DNA of 64,000 nucleotides from Closterium sp. NIES-65 (lineage: Eukaryota; Streptophyta; Zygnematophyceae; Desmidiales; Closteriaceae): contig CANXME010002088.1 of the NCBI GenBank assembly GCA_948144175.1, positions 372,001-436,000 of the forward strand. The letters run 5' to 3'. This document shows, one piece after another, positions 12,378-24,000 of the stretch. The first letter of the stretch is position 1; each line of letters begins with the position of its first letter. The notes beneath the pieces were generated by a model. That model had not been told where the DNA came from. It was given only the letters and a program-made list of their open reading frames with translations, and ran no database searches. Made by a program: the position numbers and the translations under genes.

Positions 12378-12512
12378 TGTTGGAATAACTGAACAGGAAT
12401 GAATGAACTAAGGGTGAAAACAGTACAAATACCTAACGCTAGAATTGTGTACCCCCTACAGGCTAACCCACTGTAGCCTAAACAAGCACAACAACATGTA
12501 TAATGTTTGACA
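12378..12512 (-). repeat. 5' LTR of element D
   Basis: 135 bp with TG...CA ends on the minus strand. The target duplication CTACG follows at 12513-12517, inside the leader of C. Confidence 0.9.
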
Positions 12513-12517
12513 CTACG

Positions 12518-13200
12518 CGGCCCCGTCGCCGCCCCTAGCGGCCCTGACGCCGCCCCTAGCGGCCCCGTTGCCGCCTCCCTACCTACGCGGCCCCTTTGCC
12601 GCCCCTACGTGGCCCCGTAGCCTCCCCTAGCGGCCCCGTCGCCGCCCCTACGCGGCCCCATTGCCGCCCCTAGCGGCCCCGTAGCCGCTCCCCTCCCTAC
12701 GCGGCCCCGTAGCCGCCCCTACGCGGCCCCTTCGCCGCCCCTAGCGGCCCCATCGCCGCCCCTAGCGGCCCCGTCGCCGCTAACCTCCCTACGCGGCCCC
12801 GTTGCCGCCCTTGCGCGGCCCCGTCGCCGCCCCTACGCGGCCCCCTCGCTACCCCTAGCGGCCCCGTAGCCACTCCCCTCCCTACGCGGCCCCGTCGCCG
12901 CCCCTACGCGGCCCCGTCGCCGCCCCTAGCGGCCCCGTCACCGCTGATCTCCCTACGCGGCCCCGTTGCCGCCCCTACGTGGCCTCGTCGCCACCCCTAC
13001 GCGGCCCCGTCGTCGCTCCCCTCCCTACGCGGCCCCGTCGCCGCCCCTACGCGGCCTCGTAGCCGCCCCTGCGCGGCCACGTCGCCGCCCCTAGCGGCCC
13101 CGTCGCCGCTCCCCTCCCTACGCGGCCCCGTCGCCACCCCTAGCGGCCCCGTCGCCGCCCCTACTTGGCCCCGTCGCCACCCCTAGCGGGCAGCCGAGCC
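12518..13200 (+). repeat. GC-rich array in element C leader
   Basis: Tandem, imperfect units of the form GCGGCCCCGTCGCCGCCCCT with interspersed CTCCCTA, about 680 bases. This resumes the leader interrupted by D. No coding function seen. Confidence 0.8.
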
Positions 13201-13620
13201 GCCGAGCCGCCCAGCAGCAGCAGCCGCCCCTGGAGCAGCCGCCACTGCAGCAGCCGCCCCTGGAGCAGCCGCCACTGCAGTAGCCGCCCCTGGAGCAGCC
13301 GCCACTGCAGCAGCCGCCCCTGGAGCAGCCGCCACTGCAGCAGCCGCCCCTAGAGCAGCCGCTACTGTAGTAGCCGCCCTTGGAGCAGCCGCCACTGCAG
13401 CAGCCGCCCCTGGAGCAGTCGCCACTGCAGCAGCCGCCCCTGGAGCAGCCGCCACTACAGCAGCCGCCCCTGGAGCAACCGCCACTGCAGCAGCCGCCCG
13501 TGGAGCAGCCGCCACTGCAGCAGTCGCCCCTGGTGCAGCCGCCACTGCAGCAGCCGCCCCTGGAGCAACCGCCATTGCAGCAGCCGCCCCTGGAGCAGCC
13601 ACCCCTGCAACTGCGCCCTA
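13200..13620 (+). repeat. 30-bp CAG-rich array in element C
   Basis: About 14 copies of a 30-bp unit containing GCAGCCGCCCCTGGAGCA. Because 30 is a multiple of 3 it stays open in several frames (Gln-Pro-Pro-Leu-Glu or Ala-rich), but this is not evidence for a gene. It occupies the place where intact E has the gag N-terminal half. Confidence 0.75.
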
Positions 13621-13759
13621 CAGTGGTAGCGGCATCGTCGTTGCCGCCGTCGTACGCTTGCCCTTCTAACCACTGGTGAGCATTGCCCTGCCCGTACTGC
13701 TGTTATTGTTGCTCTTACTACTACTGCTCTTTCTACTGCTACTGCTTCTCCTGGCATGC

Positions 13760-14110
13760 CCAGATGCAGCTCCAGCGTCGCCCGCGTGAGTCCCTCACCC
13801 CCCAACAGCTTCGTGAGTAGTACGCTAGTTGGGGTTGTCGGGGTGGCCGTAGTGGGAGTCGTCCTGGAGTGAGTAGTTCCGCAACTGCTTGTAGTGGCAG
13901 GATGCAGCTTCAGCGTCGCCCGCGTGAGTCCCTCACCCCTCAACAGCTTCGTGAGCGGTACACCAGTTGGGGTTGTCGAGGTGGCAGTAGTGGGAGTCAT
14001 CTTGGAGTGGGTATTTTGGGAGTTTCTTGTAGTGGCCCACTGTAGTAGCAGCGTTGTCCCCGCGAGACTCTTTCACCCCAGCAGCTTCGTGAGTGGTACG
14101 CTCAGAGTGG
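13760..14110 (+). repeat. Triplicated ~140-bp segment in the gag remnant of C
   Basis: Three successive copies, starting near 13762, 13902 and 14046, of a segment reading CAGCGTCGCCCGCGTGAGTC...CAACAGCTTCGTGAG. It corresponds to the Gln-rich, QQLREWY-like part of E gag just before the zinc motif. The third copy is shorter and more diverged. Confidence 0.7.
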
Positions 14111-14114
14111 AGGG

Positions 14115-17100
14115 TCGCTGAGTCCTGCTTACTGCCCGTACGTTACTAGCACGGGTGTTCGGACTGGTCAGACTTGCGGGACGCGTGGTCACACGGAGTC
14201 CCGCTGCTTCGCGTGTCAGAGCGACACTTGGCGTATAGAGTTTGGCGACGACGCTGAGCTCTCCGACTAGGTGGAGATGCTTAGGCAGAGGGTAGATATC
14301 TTTGCTCTTGACTATGATGCTATTCTCACTGCAATATATGCATTGTCTAGTAGTGCAAAGGGAGTCTGTCACCTGTGTGTGCCGCCTGACCCCGGTATCC
14401 AGTTTGCTGCTCTAGATGCTGGTGAGGCTGCTGCTGTAGGTGGTCGTGCGTCTGCTGCCCCAGGTGCTGGTGAGTCTGCTCTCTCAGGTACCACGTCGGC
14501 TCAGGCCTTACACACCTTCACCCTTGACTCGGGTGCTTCCCGCTCCTTCTTTCAAGATCGCACCACGCTTACGCCACTTAGTCGGCCGGTTGCAGTCTCC
14601 CTGGCGGACCCTTCTGGGGGTCCTGTCCTTGCTAGCTTCTCCACTATCTTACCGTGCCCAGCAGCCCCCTCTAGCACCCTGTCAGGTCTCTACCTCCCCT
14701 CGTTCTCTACAAACTTGGTGAGTGGAGCTGATCTACATGATAGGGGGGTTGACTAGTTCACTCTTACGAGTCAGCGCGTGACCCACTGCACGTGTGCTCG
14801 GACAGGCCAACACTTGGCCACGTTCACCCGTCGGCCGGGGTCGAGCCTGTACACACTTACTACTGAGTCTCCTCCGACTGCTGAGTCTGGTCAGGTAGCT
14901 GCGTCAAGTCAGGTGTTTGCTGCAGCGTCCAGGTCTGGTCCTAAGTCTGCTCCCAGCTCATGTCGTCTCCTGTCCCACCAGACTCTCCTTTGGCACCACC
15001 GCCTTGGTCACCCCTCCCTGCCTCGTCTCCGAGGCATGGGCTCCCGTGTCCTTGTCTCTAGTCTTCCCCGGTCTATCCCTCCACTACCTCCGGAGCCTGC
15101 CCCTACCTGCGTCCCCAGCATCGAGGGGCGACAGCGCGCCGCCCCTCACTCCTCCGAGTTTCCTCCGACAGAGGCTCCGCTGCAGACTCTTCACATGGAT
15201 GTGTGGGGCCCCGCCCGCGTCCGTGGACAGGGGCACAAGCGTTACTTCCTGTTGGTGGTTGACGACTACTCGCGTTACACCACAGTCTTCCCCTTGTGCA
15301 GCAAGGGTGACGTCACTGAGGTGTTGATCGACTGGATCCGCGTAGCTCGTCTCCGGCTTAGAGAGAGTTTCGGCTCAGACTTTCCTGTTCTGCGTCTGCA
15401 CTTTGACAGAGGCGGGAAGTTTTCCTCTGCCCGTTTGGGAGCCTTCTGTGGTGCACAGGGCATCCGTCAGACCTTCACGCTTCTGGCCTCTCCACAGCAA
15501 AATGGGATTGCTGAGCGCCGCATTGGCATGGTCATGGACGTCGCTCGTACGTCCATGATCCATGCGGCTCGCCGCCATTTTCTGTGGCCGTTTGCGGTTC
15601 AATACGCCGCGCATCAGATCAACCTTCAGCCCCGGGTCTCCTTGCCTGAGACCTCCCCCACCTTGCGGTGGACGGGGAAGGTTGGCGATGCGTCTGCGTT
15701 TCGTGTCTGGGGATCGCGGGCGTTTCTCCACAACTTTTTTGCGGACAAGCTTTCCCCACGTGCTGTTCCCTGCCTCTTCCTTGGCTTCCCCCCTAACGCG
15801 CCTGGGTGGCAGTTTTACCACCCCACCTCGCACCGTGTTCTGTCCTCCCAGGACGTCACCTTTGACAAGTCGGTGCCTTACTACCGTCTCTTCCCCTACC
15901 GCACTGCGCCCCTCCCCCCGCCGCCGCTCTTCCTTGCGCCAGGTCCTCCCCCGGTAGACCCCCTCCCCCCTCAGGGTCCTGCCCCGTCAGGTGTGTCCCA
16001 AGTAGACGCGGTCAAGCCTGTCGAGGTAGCTGTTGACTCTGGTGCTGCTCGAGGTGCTGTGCCTGCGAGTGCCGGGTCTGGGGGTGCGGAGCCTGGGGGT
16101 GCTGAGTCCAGGGGTGCGGAGCCTGAGGGTGCTGAGTCTGGGGGTGCTGAGCCTGGGGGTGCTGAGCGTGGGGGTGCTGAGCCTGGGGGTGCGGAGCTTG
16201 GGGGTGGTGGGTTTGTTCGTGTGACCTCTTGCGGTGCTTCGTCGAGGCGGGAGCCGCTCTCTCCGCAGGAGATGCGCGAGTGGTTTGCCCGGCGCAAGAG
16301 CTGTGCTGCTAGAGCTGGAGGTACTACTTTTGCTACTGGTCCCGGAGGTGACCGTACTGGCGTTACTGGAGCTGCTGGGGGTGCTGCTGCAGGTACTGCT
16401 GGAGCTGCTGGCGGTACTGGAGCTACCGGTCCTATTGCAGTTCGTGCTGCTGGAGCTGCTGGAGTTACTGGAGCTGGAGCTGCTGGGGGTGTCGGCGCTC
16501 GTGGTTCTGCTGGCGCTAGTGCGTCTGAGGGTGCTGGAGTTGGTGCTGGCGGTGCTGCTGATACTAGTTCTGCCGCTGGGGGTACTGGTGCTGTCCCTGC
16601 TGGTTCTAGAGGCACTGCGCGGCCGCAGCCGTACTTCGTTCCACTCCTTGAGCAGGTTCTTGGTCTCCCGCCCTCTACTGGCCCTGCTCCTCTCTTAGAG
16701 TGTCTACAGCCTGTCCAGTTGCAGTCACAGTTACAGCCCGCCTCCCCCCTGCCTGCTCCTTCTCCCTACACTGGTCCTACAGGAGGTCTTGCTGAGCGTC
16801 GTGAGCCTGCGTCTCGTCCTGCGTCGCCTATTCGTGCTACTCGCCCTAGTCGTCGTGCTCCACGTCCGCGTCCTCCTACGGTCCCTGGCACACACCAGAT
16901 GGCACTCCGTCCGTCCAGTGCTCCTCTGCATGTCCCGTTGCCGTCTCCTCCAGAGTCCTCTCTTTCTGTCCTTGCTGACCCGGAGTCTCACTCTCGTCGT
17001 GCTGCCAGTCCTACAGTCACGCGTCTCCTGGCTACTATTTTCAGTGACCCTTCCTTTGAATCCACTCCTGCGTCTGCCTTAGTTGCTGAGCTTGTCGACT

Positions 17101-18884
17101 TTGCTACCACCTGACGTCTAGACTACGCTTCTAGTCTCGTTGTTGAGTCTGCGTCTGTCTATCCTCCGTCCGTCGGGGGTGAGTGTGCTCTTAGCAAGGA
17201 TGTCCTTGAGGACACGCAGGAGGAGTTCCAGTGTTTTGCTACTGCTTTGCCCCATCTCGTGTCCACGCTGATTGCCCCTGAGGGAGACCCAGATGCACTA
17301 GACATCCCGACTCCTCGATCGTACGCTGAGGCGATCGAGGGTCCCTCTTCCTCTCAGTGGCAGTTGGCCATGGACGCAGAGATGGCTTCCTAGAAGTCCA
17401 CAGGCACCTACGTCGACGAGGTTCCCCCACCTGGGGGGAACATCGTCAGTGGCATGTGGATATTCAGAGTGAAGCGGCCGCCATGTTCTCCGTCTGTCTT
17501 CAAGGCGCGCTACGTTGCTCGAGGCTTCAGTTAGCGGTAGGGAGTTGACTACTTTCATACCTTCTCTCCCACCCCTAAGATGACCACTCTTCGGGTGCTA
17601 CTGCACATAGCCGCTAGGTGCGACTACGAGCTTCACTCTCTTGACTTCAGCACAGCTTTCCTGCAGGGCAGCCTGCACGAGGAGATCTGGCTGTGCCGCC
17701 CACCTGGCTTCACTGGGTCGTTTCCTCCTGGTACCCAGTGGAGCCTCCGGCGGCCAGTCTATGGTCTCCGCCAGGTGCCTCGTGAGTGGAACGACACACT
17801 AAGGACTACACTTGCGGCTCTTGGGTTTGCTCCTTCTACAGCCGACCCGTCGCTGTTTCTGATCACTGACACCTCTTTGCCGCCGTTCTACATCCTCGTG
17901 TACGTCGACCACTTGGTCTTTGCTATTGCTGACACTGCTGGACTCGCCCACGTGAAGTCCGAGCTGTAGAAGAGACACACGTGCACAGACCTGGGTGAAC
18001 TGCGCAGCTACCTTGGCTTGCAGATCACCCGGGACAGAGCACACCGCACCATTACTCTGAATTAGTCACACATGGTGCAGCAGGTCCTTCAGCGCTTCGA
18101 CTTCACATACTCTTCACCTCAGGCCACTCCTCTGTCTACTCGCTACTCGCTCTCAGCTCTGCCTTCGGATGAGTCCGTAGAGCCGAGTGGCCCGTACCCA
18201 GAGCTTGTTGGCTGCCTCATGTACCTGATGACCTGCACACGACCTGACCTTGCATACCCTCTTAGCATCTTGGCACGCTATGTTGCTCCTGGGAGACACC
18301 GACCAGAGCACATGGCTGCAGCGAAGAGCGTGTTGCGCTACTTGTGCAGTACGTCGGGCATGGGGCTTGTCCTTGAAGGGCAGAGTCGAGTGGTCCTCAC
18401 AGGTCACGCTGACGCTTCTTGGGCTGACGACCAGGCTACGCAGCGGTCGTCACAGGGTTACACCTTCAGCCTTGGTTCCGGCTCTGTTTCGTGGCGGTCT
18501 ACCCGCTCGTCTTCTGTTCTCAGCTCCAGCTGTGAGGTCGAGATCTATGCGGGGGCCATGGCTGCACAGGAGTTACGCTGGCTCACCTACCTGATGACTG
18601 ACCTAGTAGAGGCGCCTTGTTCTCCTCCAGTGCTGTACGTAGACAACAAGGCCATGCTGGCCTTGTGTTGGGAGCACAGACTGGAGCACAGAACAAAGCA
18701 CATTGCTCTTCGCTACTTCCTTGCTCGTGAGCTGCAGCAGCATGGTCAGCTGCTCCTTGCTTACGTGGCCTCTGAGGCCAACACTGCTGATATCTTTACC
18801 AAGGCACTTCCGCCTTGTGATCATCAGCGTTTCTGTACGATGATAGGTCTTGTGCCTACTTGGCCTCACTTGCTCACTTCTTGA
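14115..18884 (+). pseudogene. Element C pol remnant: zinc motif, protease, integrase, RT, RNase H
   Basis: A Cys/His motif begins at 14133 (CPYV... CGTRGHTESRCF). Protease has DSGASRSFF (near 14530). The pre-integrase LLWHHRLGHPS and integrase (HMDVWGPARV, VVDDYSRY, SPQQNGIAERR) lie in 14778-15960. A Gly-Ala-Glu-Pro hinge follows in 16080-16210. RT starts near 17370 and contains YVDHLVFA where E has YVDD, so the catalytic motif is damaged. RNase H ends at 18884 (TWPHLLTS). In-frame stops sit at 14754, 17112, 17391, 17532, 17538, 17967 and 18063. The frame is otherwise kept, so decay was mainly by point changes. Confidence 0.88.
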
Positions 18885-19081
18885 CCTTGCTTGTACTGTG
18901 ATCTTTCTATACCTGCACTTACTTGTTTACCTTCATATATGATCTTGCATGTGAACTGGCCTTTTGGCCTTGCTCTTGTGCTCGGATTGTGTGGTGACGT
19001 TGTGATCCACCGTGAGCTTGCTTTGCTTTGCTTGACTGGTCTTGTGACCTCTTGTTCTCCCCCATTTTGCCTATGGGGGTG
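18885..19081 (+). other. 3' untranslated region and purine tract of element C
   Basis: Between the RNase H stop and the 3' LTR, ending in GCCTATGGGGGTG directly before the LTR. The same tract precedes the 3' LTRs of D, E and F, as expected for the plus-strand primer. Confidence 0.75.
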
Positions 19082-19208
19082 TGTCAAACTCATATGCTAT
19101 AGTCTATGTAGGCTGTAGTGGGGTAGACAATATGGGGTACAATACTTGTAGGTTTTCCTACTTGTACCCACGTGCTTGCTAATTCATCTCATTCCTCATT
19201 TCTTCACT
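19082..19208 (+). repeat. 3' LTR of element C
   Basis: 127 bp. It differs from the 5' LTR at six sites including the last base (T for A). Target duplication GTGCC follows at 19209-19213. Confidence 0.9.
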
Positions 19209-19672
19209 GTGCCTTCCGAACGAAAAGGTAGGCTTCCATCGTAGTACATCCATATCTGAGCGGTTGTCTCGAGAAGCTCGAATTCAAAACTCCACGTGTA
19301 GAAATCCTTTCCGTCGAACGGGATTGAGGTATTCAATTTTGAAGTCAATACAAATTTGGTTTGCATTGAAGCGATGTCTGACCGTCAGCATTCTAGGTTG
19401 TCTTGTGCAGGAGCTGACCCTTGACGATTGTCTAAGGTGAATGATCTCTCGGAGTTGACGCGGCGGTCTTCTCTAGGAAGAGGGAGTCCAGCAACGCCAT
19501 GTGCATAGGTTGAGCCGTCAATGCTCATTGCTTGATGGCTTTTAAGGGCGTTGATGCGTGCGACCAGCTCCTCAACGACGGCGGCGTTGACGGAGGTCAT
19601 CGCTGAAGGCACGTTAGTCGTTGCTGGTGGTGGGCCCGGTGAGTCTGCTGTGGCTTTTCCTTCAGGAGCCAT
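19209..19672 (-). pseudogene. Element B gag N-terminus
   Basis: Starts at 19672 (MAPEGKATADSPG) and is open to a TGA at 19385-19387. The same frame then continues with IPFDGKDFYTWSFEFE, the copia gag N-terminal motif (small/polar, F.W..), and runs into the C insertion at 19209. The rest of the same gag resumes at 7342. One stop plus the insertion make it non-functional. Confidence 0.82.
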
Positions 19673-19774
19673 AGATTGCAGACTTAGAAATGTATCGAGT
19701 ACGTTTGTAATGAGATTGTTATAGGAAGAACTAAGACTTGACAGATCTTACAATCTACTCTTGCTCTTATACCA
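19673..19774 (-). other. Element B leader and primer-binding site
   Basis: A short leader, unlike the long GC-rich leaders of the other family. On the minus strand TGGTATAAGAGCAAGAG directly follows the LTR; 11 of the first 12 bases match the initiator-Met primer site. Confidence 0.75.
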
Positions 19775-20113
19775 TGCTAATATAACTAAAGGATCCAGTA
19801 GATAGGATAAAATCTGTTAAGTTTGAGAGGAGACAAAGAAGTCTTTGTAGTGACCTTGTTGAATAATAATTCAAAGAGAACAAGATGATTTGAAAGATAG
19901 GAGTACAAGAGATTAAATAGAAATCTAGCTAGCCATGTACTATGAGGGGTACATTCCCTTGTTGACTGTATTGCATAGCTACAGTAACCACGACTATTGT
20001 TATTCTCGACAGTTACCATGTTGCAGCGAATTAACTGTCGCGCGGTTACTGGATCGTCAAAGGTCACGACCGTTGACTTTCTCAGACGGTTGACCTTCGG
20101 GTGACCCTCGACA
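19775..20113 (-). repeat. 5' LTR of element B
   Basis: About 339 bp, TGTCGAGGG to ATTAGCA on the minus strand, directly before the primer site. The partner 3' LTR is outside the window, so the outer boundary rests on the TG terminus alone. Confidence 0.65.
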
Positions 20114-20687
20114 TTCCGCATGGTCTATATGAGCTATTGCGGTATTGGTACAGTGGAGCAGCTTCGGGAATGCTTTATATAACCTTTCAATTGTTTCAAC
20201 ACCTGGTATCGTGGCACTTATCTGTAAATACAATTACGAACTCTGTAAATACAGTTACGACTATCACTGCTTTGTACATTTCTATAGTGTACAAGGCTCG
20301 ACGATGAACGTCGTAAGGGTTGCGTAGAGTTGTTTCTAGTGGTATAAGAAACATATGAAAGAACATTATTTATTATACTAATGGAGAAGACATATTAGAG
20401 AAAAGTATAATTAAGTACATGTTTGTACGCTTGTCTAGTATTAAAAGGCAACGATTTGGACAGTGATGATATTTTTTATTATAATAAACATTTTGTTTTA
20501 GCTCCATCTTACTATATTGCACCATCCAATTACTATAGTGGGTTCGTTGTTTTCAGCTGTAGTTTGATAACGTAGTTATGCGTGTGTTTTACGTGACACA
20601 TCTTTCAAATTAGTATCTTGCTCATGTTTCTACATATACACCTAAATGAATTATTGTCCATGCCAAGTTTATTCTGCCCTAACAATA
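20114..20687. other. AT-rich host DNA between B and E
   Basis: About 570 bases of AT-rich sequence without a convincing gene, domain or repeat family. Open frames are short and of biased composition. Confidence 0.5.
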
Positions 20688-20692
20688 CAATC

Positions 20693-20823
20693 TGTGAAAC
20701 TATGAGCAGAGGAATGAATTGACTAAGTCAGAGTTGGGTACAAATACAACCCTAGCAAACTGTACCCCATATGTGCTACCCCACTATAGCCTACAAACAT
20801 GCATCAGCTATAATAATCTGACA
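20693..20823 (-). repeat. 3' LTR of element E
   Basis: 131 bp, TGTCAGATTATTATAGC to CATAGTTTCACA on the minus strand. By eye it is the same base for base as 28048-28178. Confidence 0.93.
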
Positions 20824-21027
20824 CACCCCCATAGGCAAAGTGGGGGAGAACAAGGGGTCACAAGACCAGTCAAGCAAAGCAAAACAAGCTCAGGGTGGAT
20901 CACAAAGTCACCACACAGTCCGAGCACAAGAGCAAGGCCAGAGGCCAGTTCACATGCAGGAGTAAAGACATATATATAAAACTAGACAAGCAAGAGCAGG
21001 TATATATATGTCAAAGTACAAGTAAAG

Positions 21028-24000
21028 TCAAGAAGAGAGCAAGTGAGGCAAGACAGGTACAAGACCCAGCTGGGTACAAAAGCGCTGATGGTCGCAAGGC
21101 GCAAGTGCCTTGGTGAACACATCAGCAGTGTTGGCCTCAGAGGCCACGTAAGCAAGTCGCAACTGACCACGCTGCTGCAGCTCACGAGCAAGGAAGTAGC
21201 GGAGAGCAATGTGCTTCGTTCTGTGCTCCAAGCGCTGCTCTCGACACAAGGCCAACATGGCCTTGTTGTCTACGTACAGCACTGGAGGAGAACGAGGCAG
21301 CTCTCCAAGGTCAGTCAGCAGGTAGGTGAGCCAGCGAAGCTCCTGTGCAGCCATGGCCCCGGCGTAGATCTCAGCCTCACAACTGGAGCCGAGAACCGAA
21401 GACGAGCGAGTAGACCGCCACGAGACAGAGCCGGAACCAAGGCTGAAGGTGTAACCCTGTGACGACCGCTGCGTAGCCTGGTCGTCAGCCCAAGAAGCGT
21501 CTGCGTGCCCAGTAAGGACCACTGGACTCCGCCCTCCAAGCACTAGCCCCATGCCCGACGTACTGCACAGGTAGCGCAATACCCTCTTCGCTGCAGCCAT
21601 GTGCTCTGGTCGGTGTCTCCCAGGAGCAACATAGCGTGCAAGGATGCTCAGAGGGTATGCAAGGTCAGGTCGAGTGCAGGTCATCAGGTACATGAGGCAG
21701 CCAACAAGCTCTGCATACGGACCACTCGACTCTACGGACTCATCCGAAGGCAGAGCTGAGAGTGAGTGGCGAGTAGGCAGAGGAGTGGCCTGAGGCGAGG
21801 AGTACGTGAAGCCGAAGCGCTGAAGGACCTGCTGCACCATGTGTGACTGAGTCAGGGTAATGGTGCGGCGTGCTCTGTCCCGAGTGATCTGCAAGCCAAG
21901 GTAGCTGCGCAGTTCACCCAGGTCTGTGCACGTGTGTCTCTTCAGCAGCTCGGACTTCACGTAGGCGAGTCCAGCAGTGTCCGCTGTGGCAAAGACCAAG
22001 TCGTCGACGTACACGAGGATGTAGAACGGCGGCAGGGAAGTGTCGGTGCGAAGAAACAGCGACGGGTCAGCAGTAGAAGGAGCAAACCCAAGAGCCGCAA
22101 GCGTAGTCCTCAGTGTGTCGTGCCACTCACGCGGTGCCTGGCGGAGACCGTAGACTGGCCGTCGGAGGCTCCACTGGGTACCAGGAGGGAAAGTCCCAGT
22201 GAAGCCAGGCGGACGGCGCAGCCAGATCTCCTCGTGCAGGCTACCCTGCAGGAACGCAGTGCTGAAGTCGAGAGAGTGAAGCTCGTAGTCGCGCTGAGCG
22301 GCAATGTGCAGCAGCACCCGAAGAGTGGTCATCTTCGGGGTGGGAGAGAAGGTCTGAAAGTAGTCAACTCCCTGCCGCTGACTGAAGCCACGAGCCACGT
22401 AACGCGCCTTGAAGACAGGCGGCGAGCCCGGCGGCCGCTTCACCCTGAAGATCCACATGCCACTGACGATGTTCGCCCCAGGAGGGGGAACCGCGTCAAC
22501 GTAGGTGCCTGTGGACTTCCAGGAAGCCATCTCTGCATCCATAGCTGCCTGCCACTGAGAGGAGTAGGGACCCTCTACGGCCTCCGCGTAAGAACGCGGA
22601 GTCGGGATGTCTAGTGCATCCGGGTCTCCCTCAGGGGCTAGCAGTACAGACGCGAGACGAGGTGAAGCAGCGGCTAGACACTGGAACTCCTCCTGCCTGT
22701 CCTCTAGGACGTCCGTGCCAAGGGCACACTCACCCCCGACGGACGGAGGACAGGCGGACTCAGACTCAGCGACAAGACGAGCAGCGTAGTCTAGACGACA
22801 GCGCGCAGCAAAGTCGACAAGCTCAGTGACAAGGGCAGACGCAGCAGACGACTCGAAGGAAGGGTCAGTGACAGCAGTAGCAAGGAGACGCGTGACAGTA
22901 GGACTGGCAGCACGAAGAGAGTCCGACTCCGGGTCGGCAAGAGCAGGAAGAGAGGAAGCAGGAGGAGAAGGCAAAGGGGCACGCAGAGGAGCAGTGGACG
23001 GACGCAGTGACATCCGGTGCGTGCCAGGGACAGGAGGAGGACGCTGACGCGACCCGCGACCACTAGCGCGCTCAGTACGAACAGGCGACGCAGGACGAGA
23101 CGCAGGCTCACGACGCTCAGTAAGACCTCCAGTCGGACCAGCGTAGGGAGAAGGAGCAGGCAAAGGGGAGGCAGGCTGTAGCTGTGGCTGTGACCGGACA
23201 GGCTGCGGACCCTCTAAGGAAGGAGGAGGAGGTGTAAGACCAAGAACCTGCTGCAGGAGCGGAACGAAGTACGGTCGGGGCCGCGCGGCGACGCCAGAAA
23301 CAGCAGGAACAGCACCAGCACCCCCGGCAGGAGCACCCACTCCAGCAGCACCTCCAGCAGAACCACCAGAAGCTCCAGAACCTCCAGCAGCAGCACCAGG
23401 AGCACCGTCAGTCGGACCACCAACCGCAGGCTCAGCGCCAACGTACTCAGCAGGACCAGCTCCAGGAGAACACTCAGACCCAGCAGCTCCAGCACCCACA
23501 GGACGAGCACCGCCAGGTCGCGTGGCAGCAGCGCCCTCCGCAGCCGAAGAACCACCAGCACCAGCGGCACGCCTCCAGCGCCGGGCAAACCACTCACGCA
23601 GCTCTAGTGGAGAGAGCGGCTCCCGGTGAGACGAAGCACCCCCAGGCACAGCACCTCCAGGCTCGGCACCTCCCGGCTCAGCACCCCCAGGCTCAGTACC
23701 TCCAGACACAGCACCCCCAGGCACAGTACCCCCAGGCTCAGCACCCCCAGGCTCAGCACCCCCAGGCTCAGCACCCCCAGGCTCAGTACCCCCAGACACA
23801 GCACCCCCAGGCACAGCACCCCCAGGCTCAGCACCCCCAGGCTCAGCACCCCCAGACTCCGCACCCCCAGGCTCAGCACCCCTAGACTCCGCACCCCCAG
23901 GCTCAGCTCCCGCAGCAGCACCGGAGTCACCAGTGACCTCGACAGGCTCGACCGCGTCTACCTGAGACACACCTGAAGGGGCAGGACCCTGAGGGGGGAG

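Larger units (their letters stand above)
7716..12512 (-). mobile_element. Copia element D, complete deletion derivative nested in C
   Basis: 4797 bp, bounded by 135-bp LTRs (3' LTR 7716-7850, 5' LTR 12378-12512) and exact duplication CTACG at 7711-7715 and 12513-12517. Primer site (12367-12377) and purine tract (7851-7861) are in place. Inside is one shortened gag-integrase reading frame, a hinge and RT/RNase H; protease and most of gag and integrase are absent. The LTRs differ at 4 of 135 sites. Non-autonomous. Confidence 0.9.
7348..19208 (+). mobile_element. Copia element C, full length, with D nested inside
   Basis: Plus-strand copia element bounded by 127-bp LTRs at 7348-7474 and 19082-19208. 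Target duplication GTGCC is at 7343-7347 and 19209-19213. The primer site TGGTATAGAG starts at 7475 and a purine-rich tract (CTATGGGGGTG) ends at 19081. Without D and its 5-bp duplication it is about 7.06 kb. The leader is GC-rich, most of gag is missing or replaced by tandem repeats, and pol is present but stopped several times. The LTRs differ at 6 of 127 sites. Confidence 0.9.
4804..20113 (-). mobile_element. Copia element B, oldest layer, split by insertion C
   Basis: B is a different copia lineage with a longer LTR. Its parts here are 20113-19209 (5' LTR, leader, gag N-terminus) and 7347-4804 (rest of gag, protease, start of pre-integrase). The 11.9 kb between is insertion C. The left end is cut by insertion A at 4803/4804, and integrase, RT and 3' LTR would lie beyond A, outside the window. 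With C and one GTGCC copy removed, gag reads through in one frame across the junction (RSEGT then IQEKHQYYH), which proves the layering. Confidence 0.88.
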
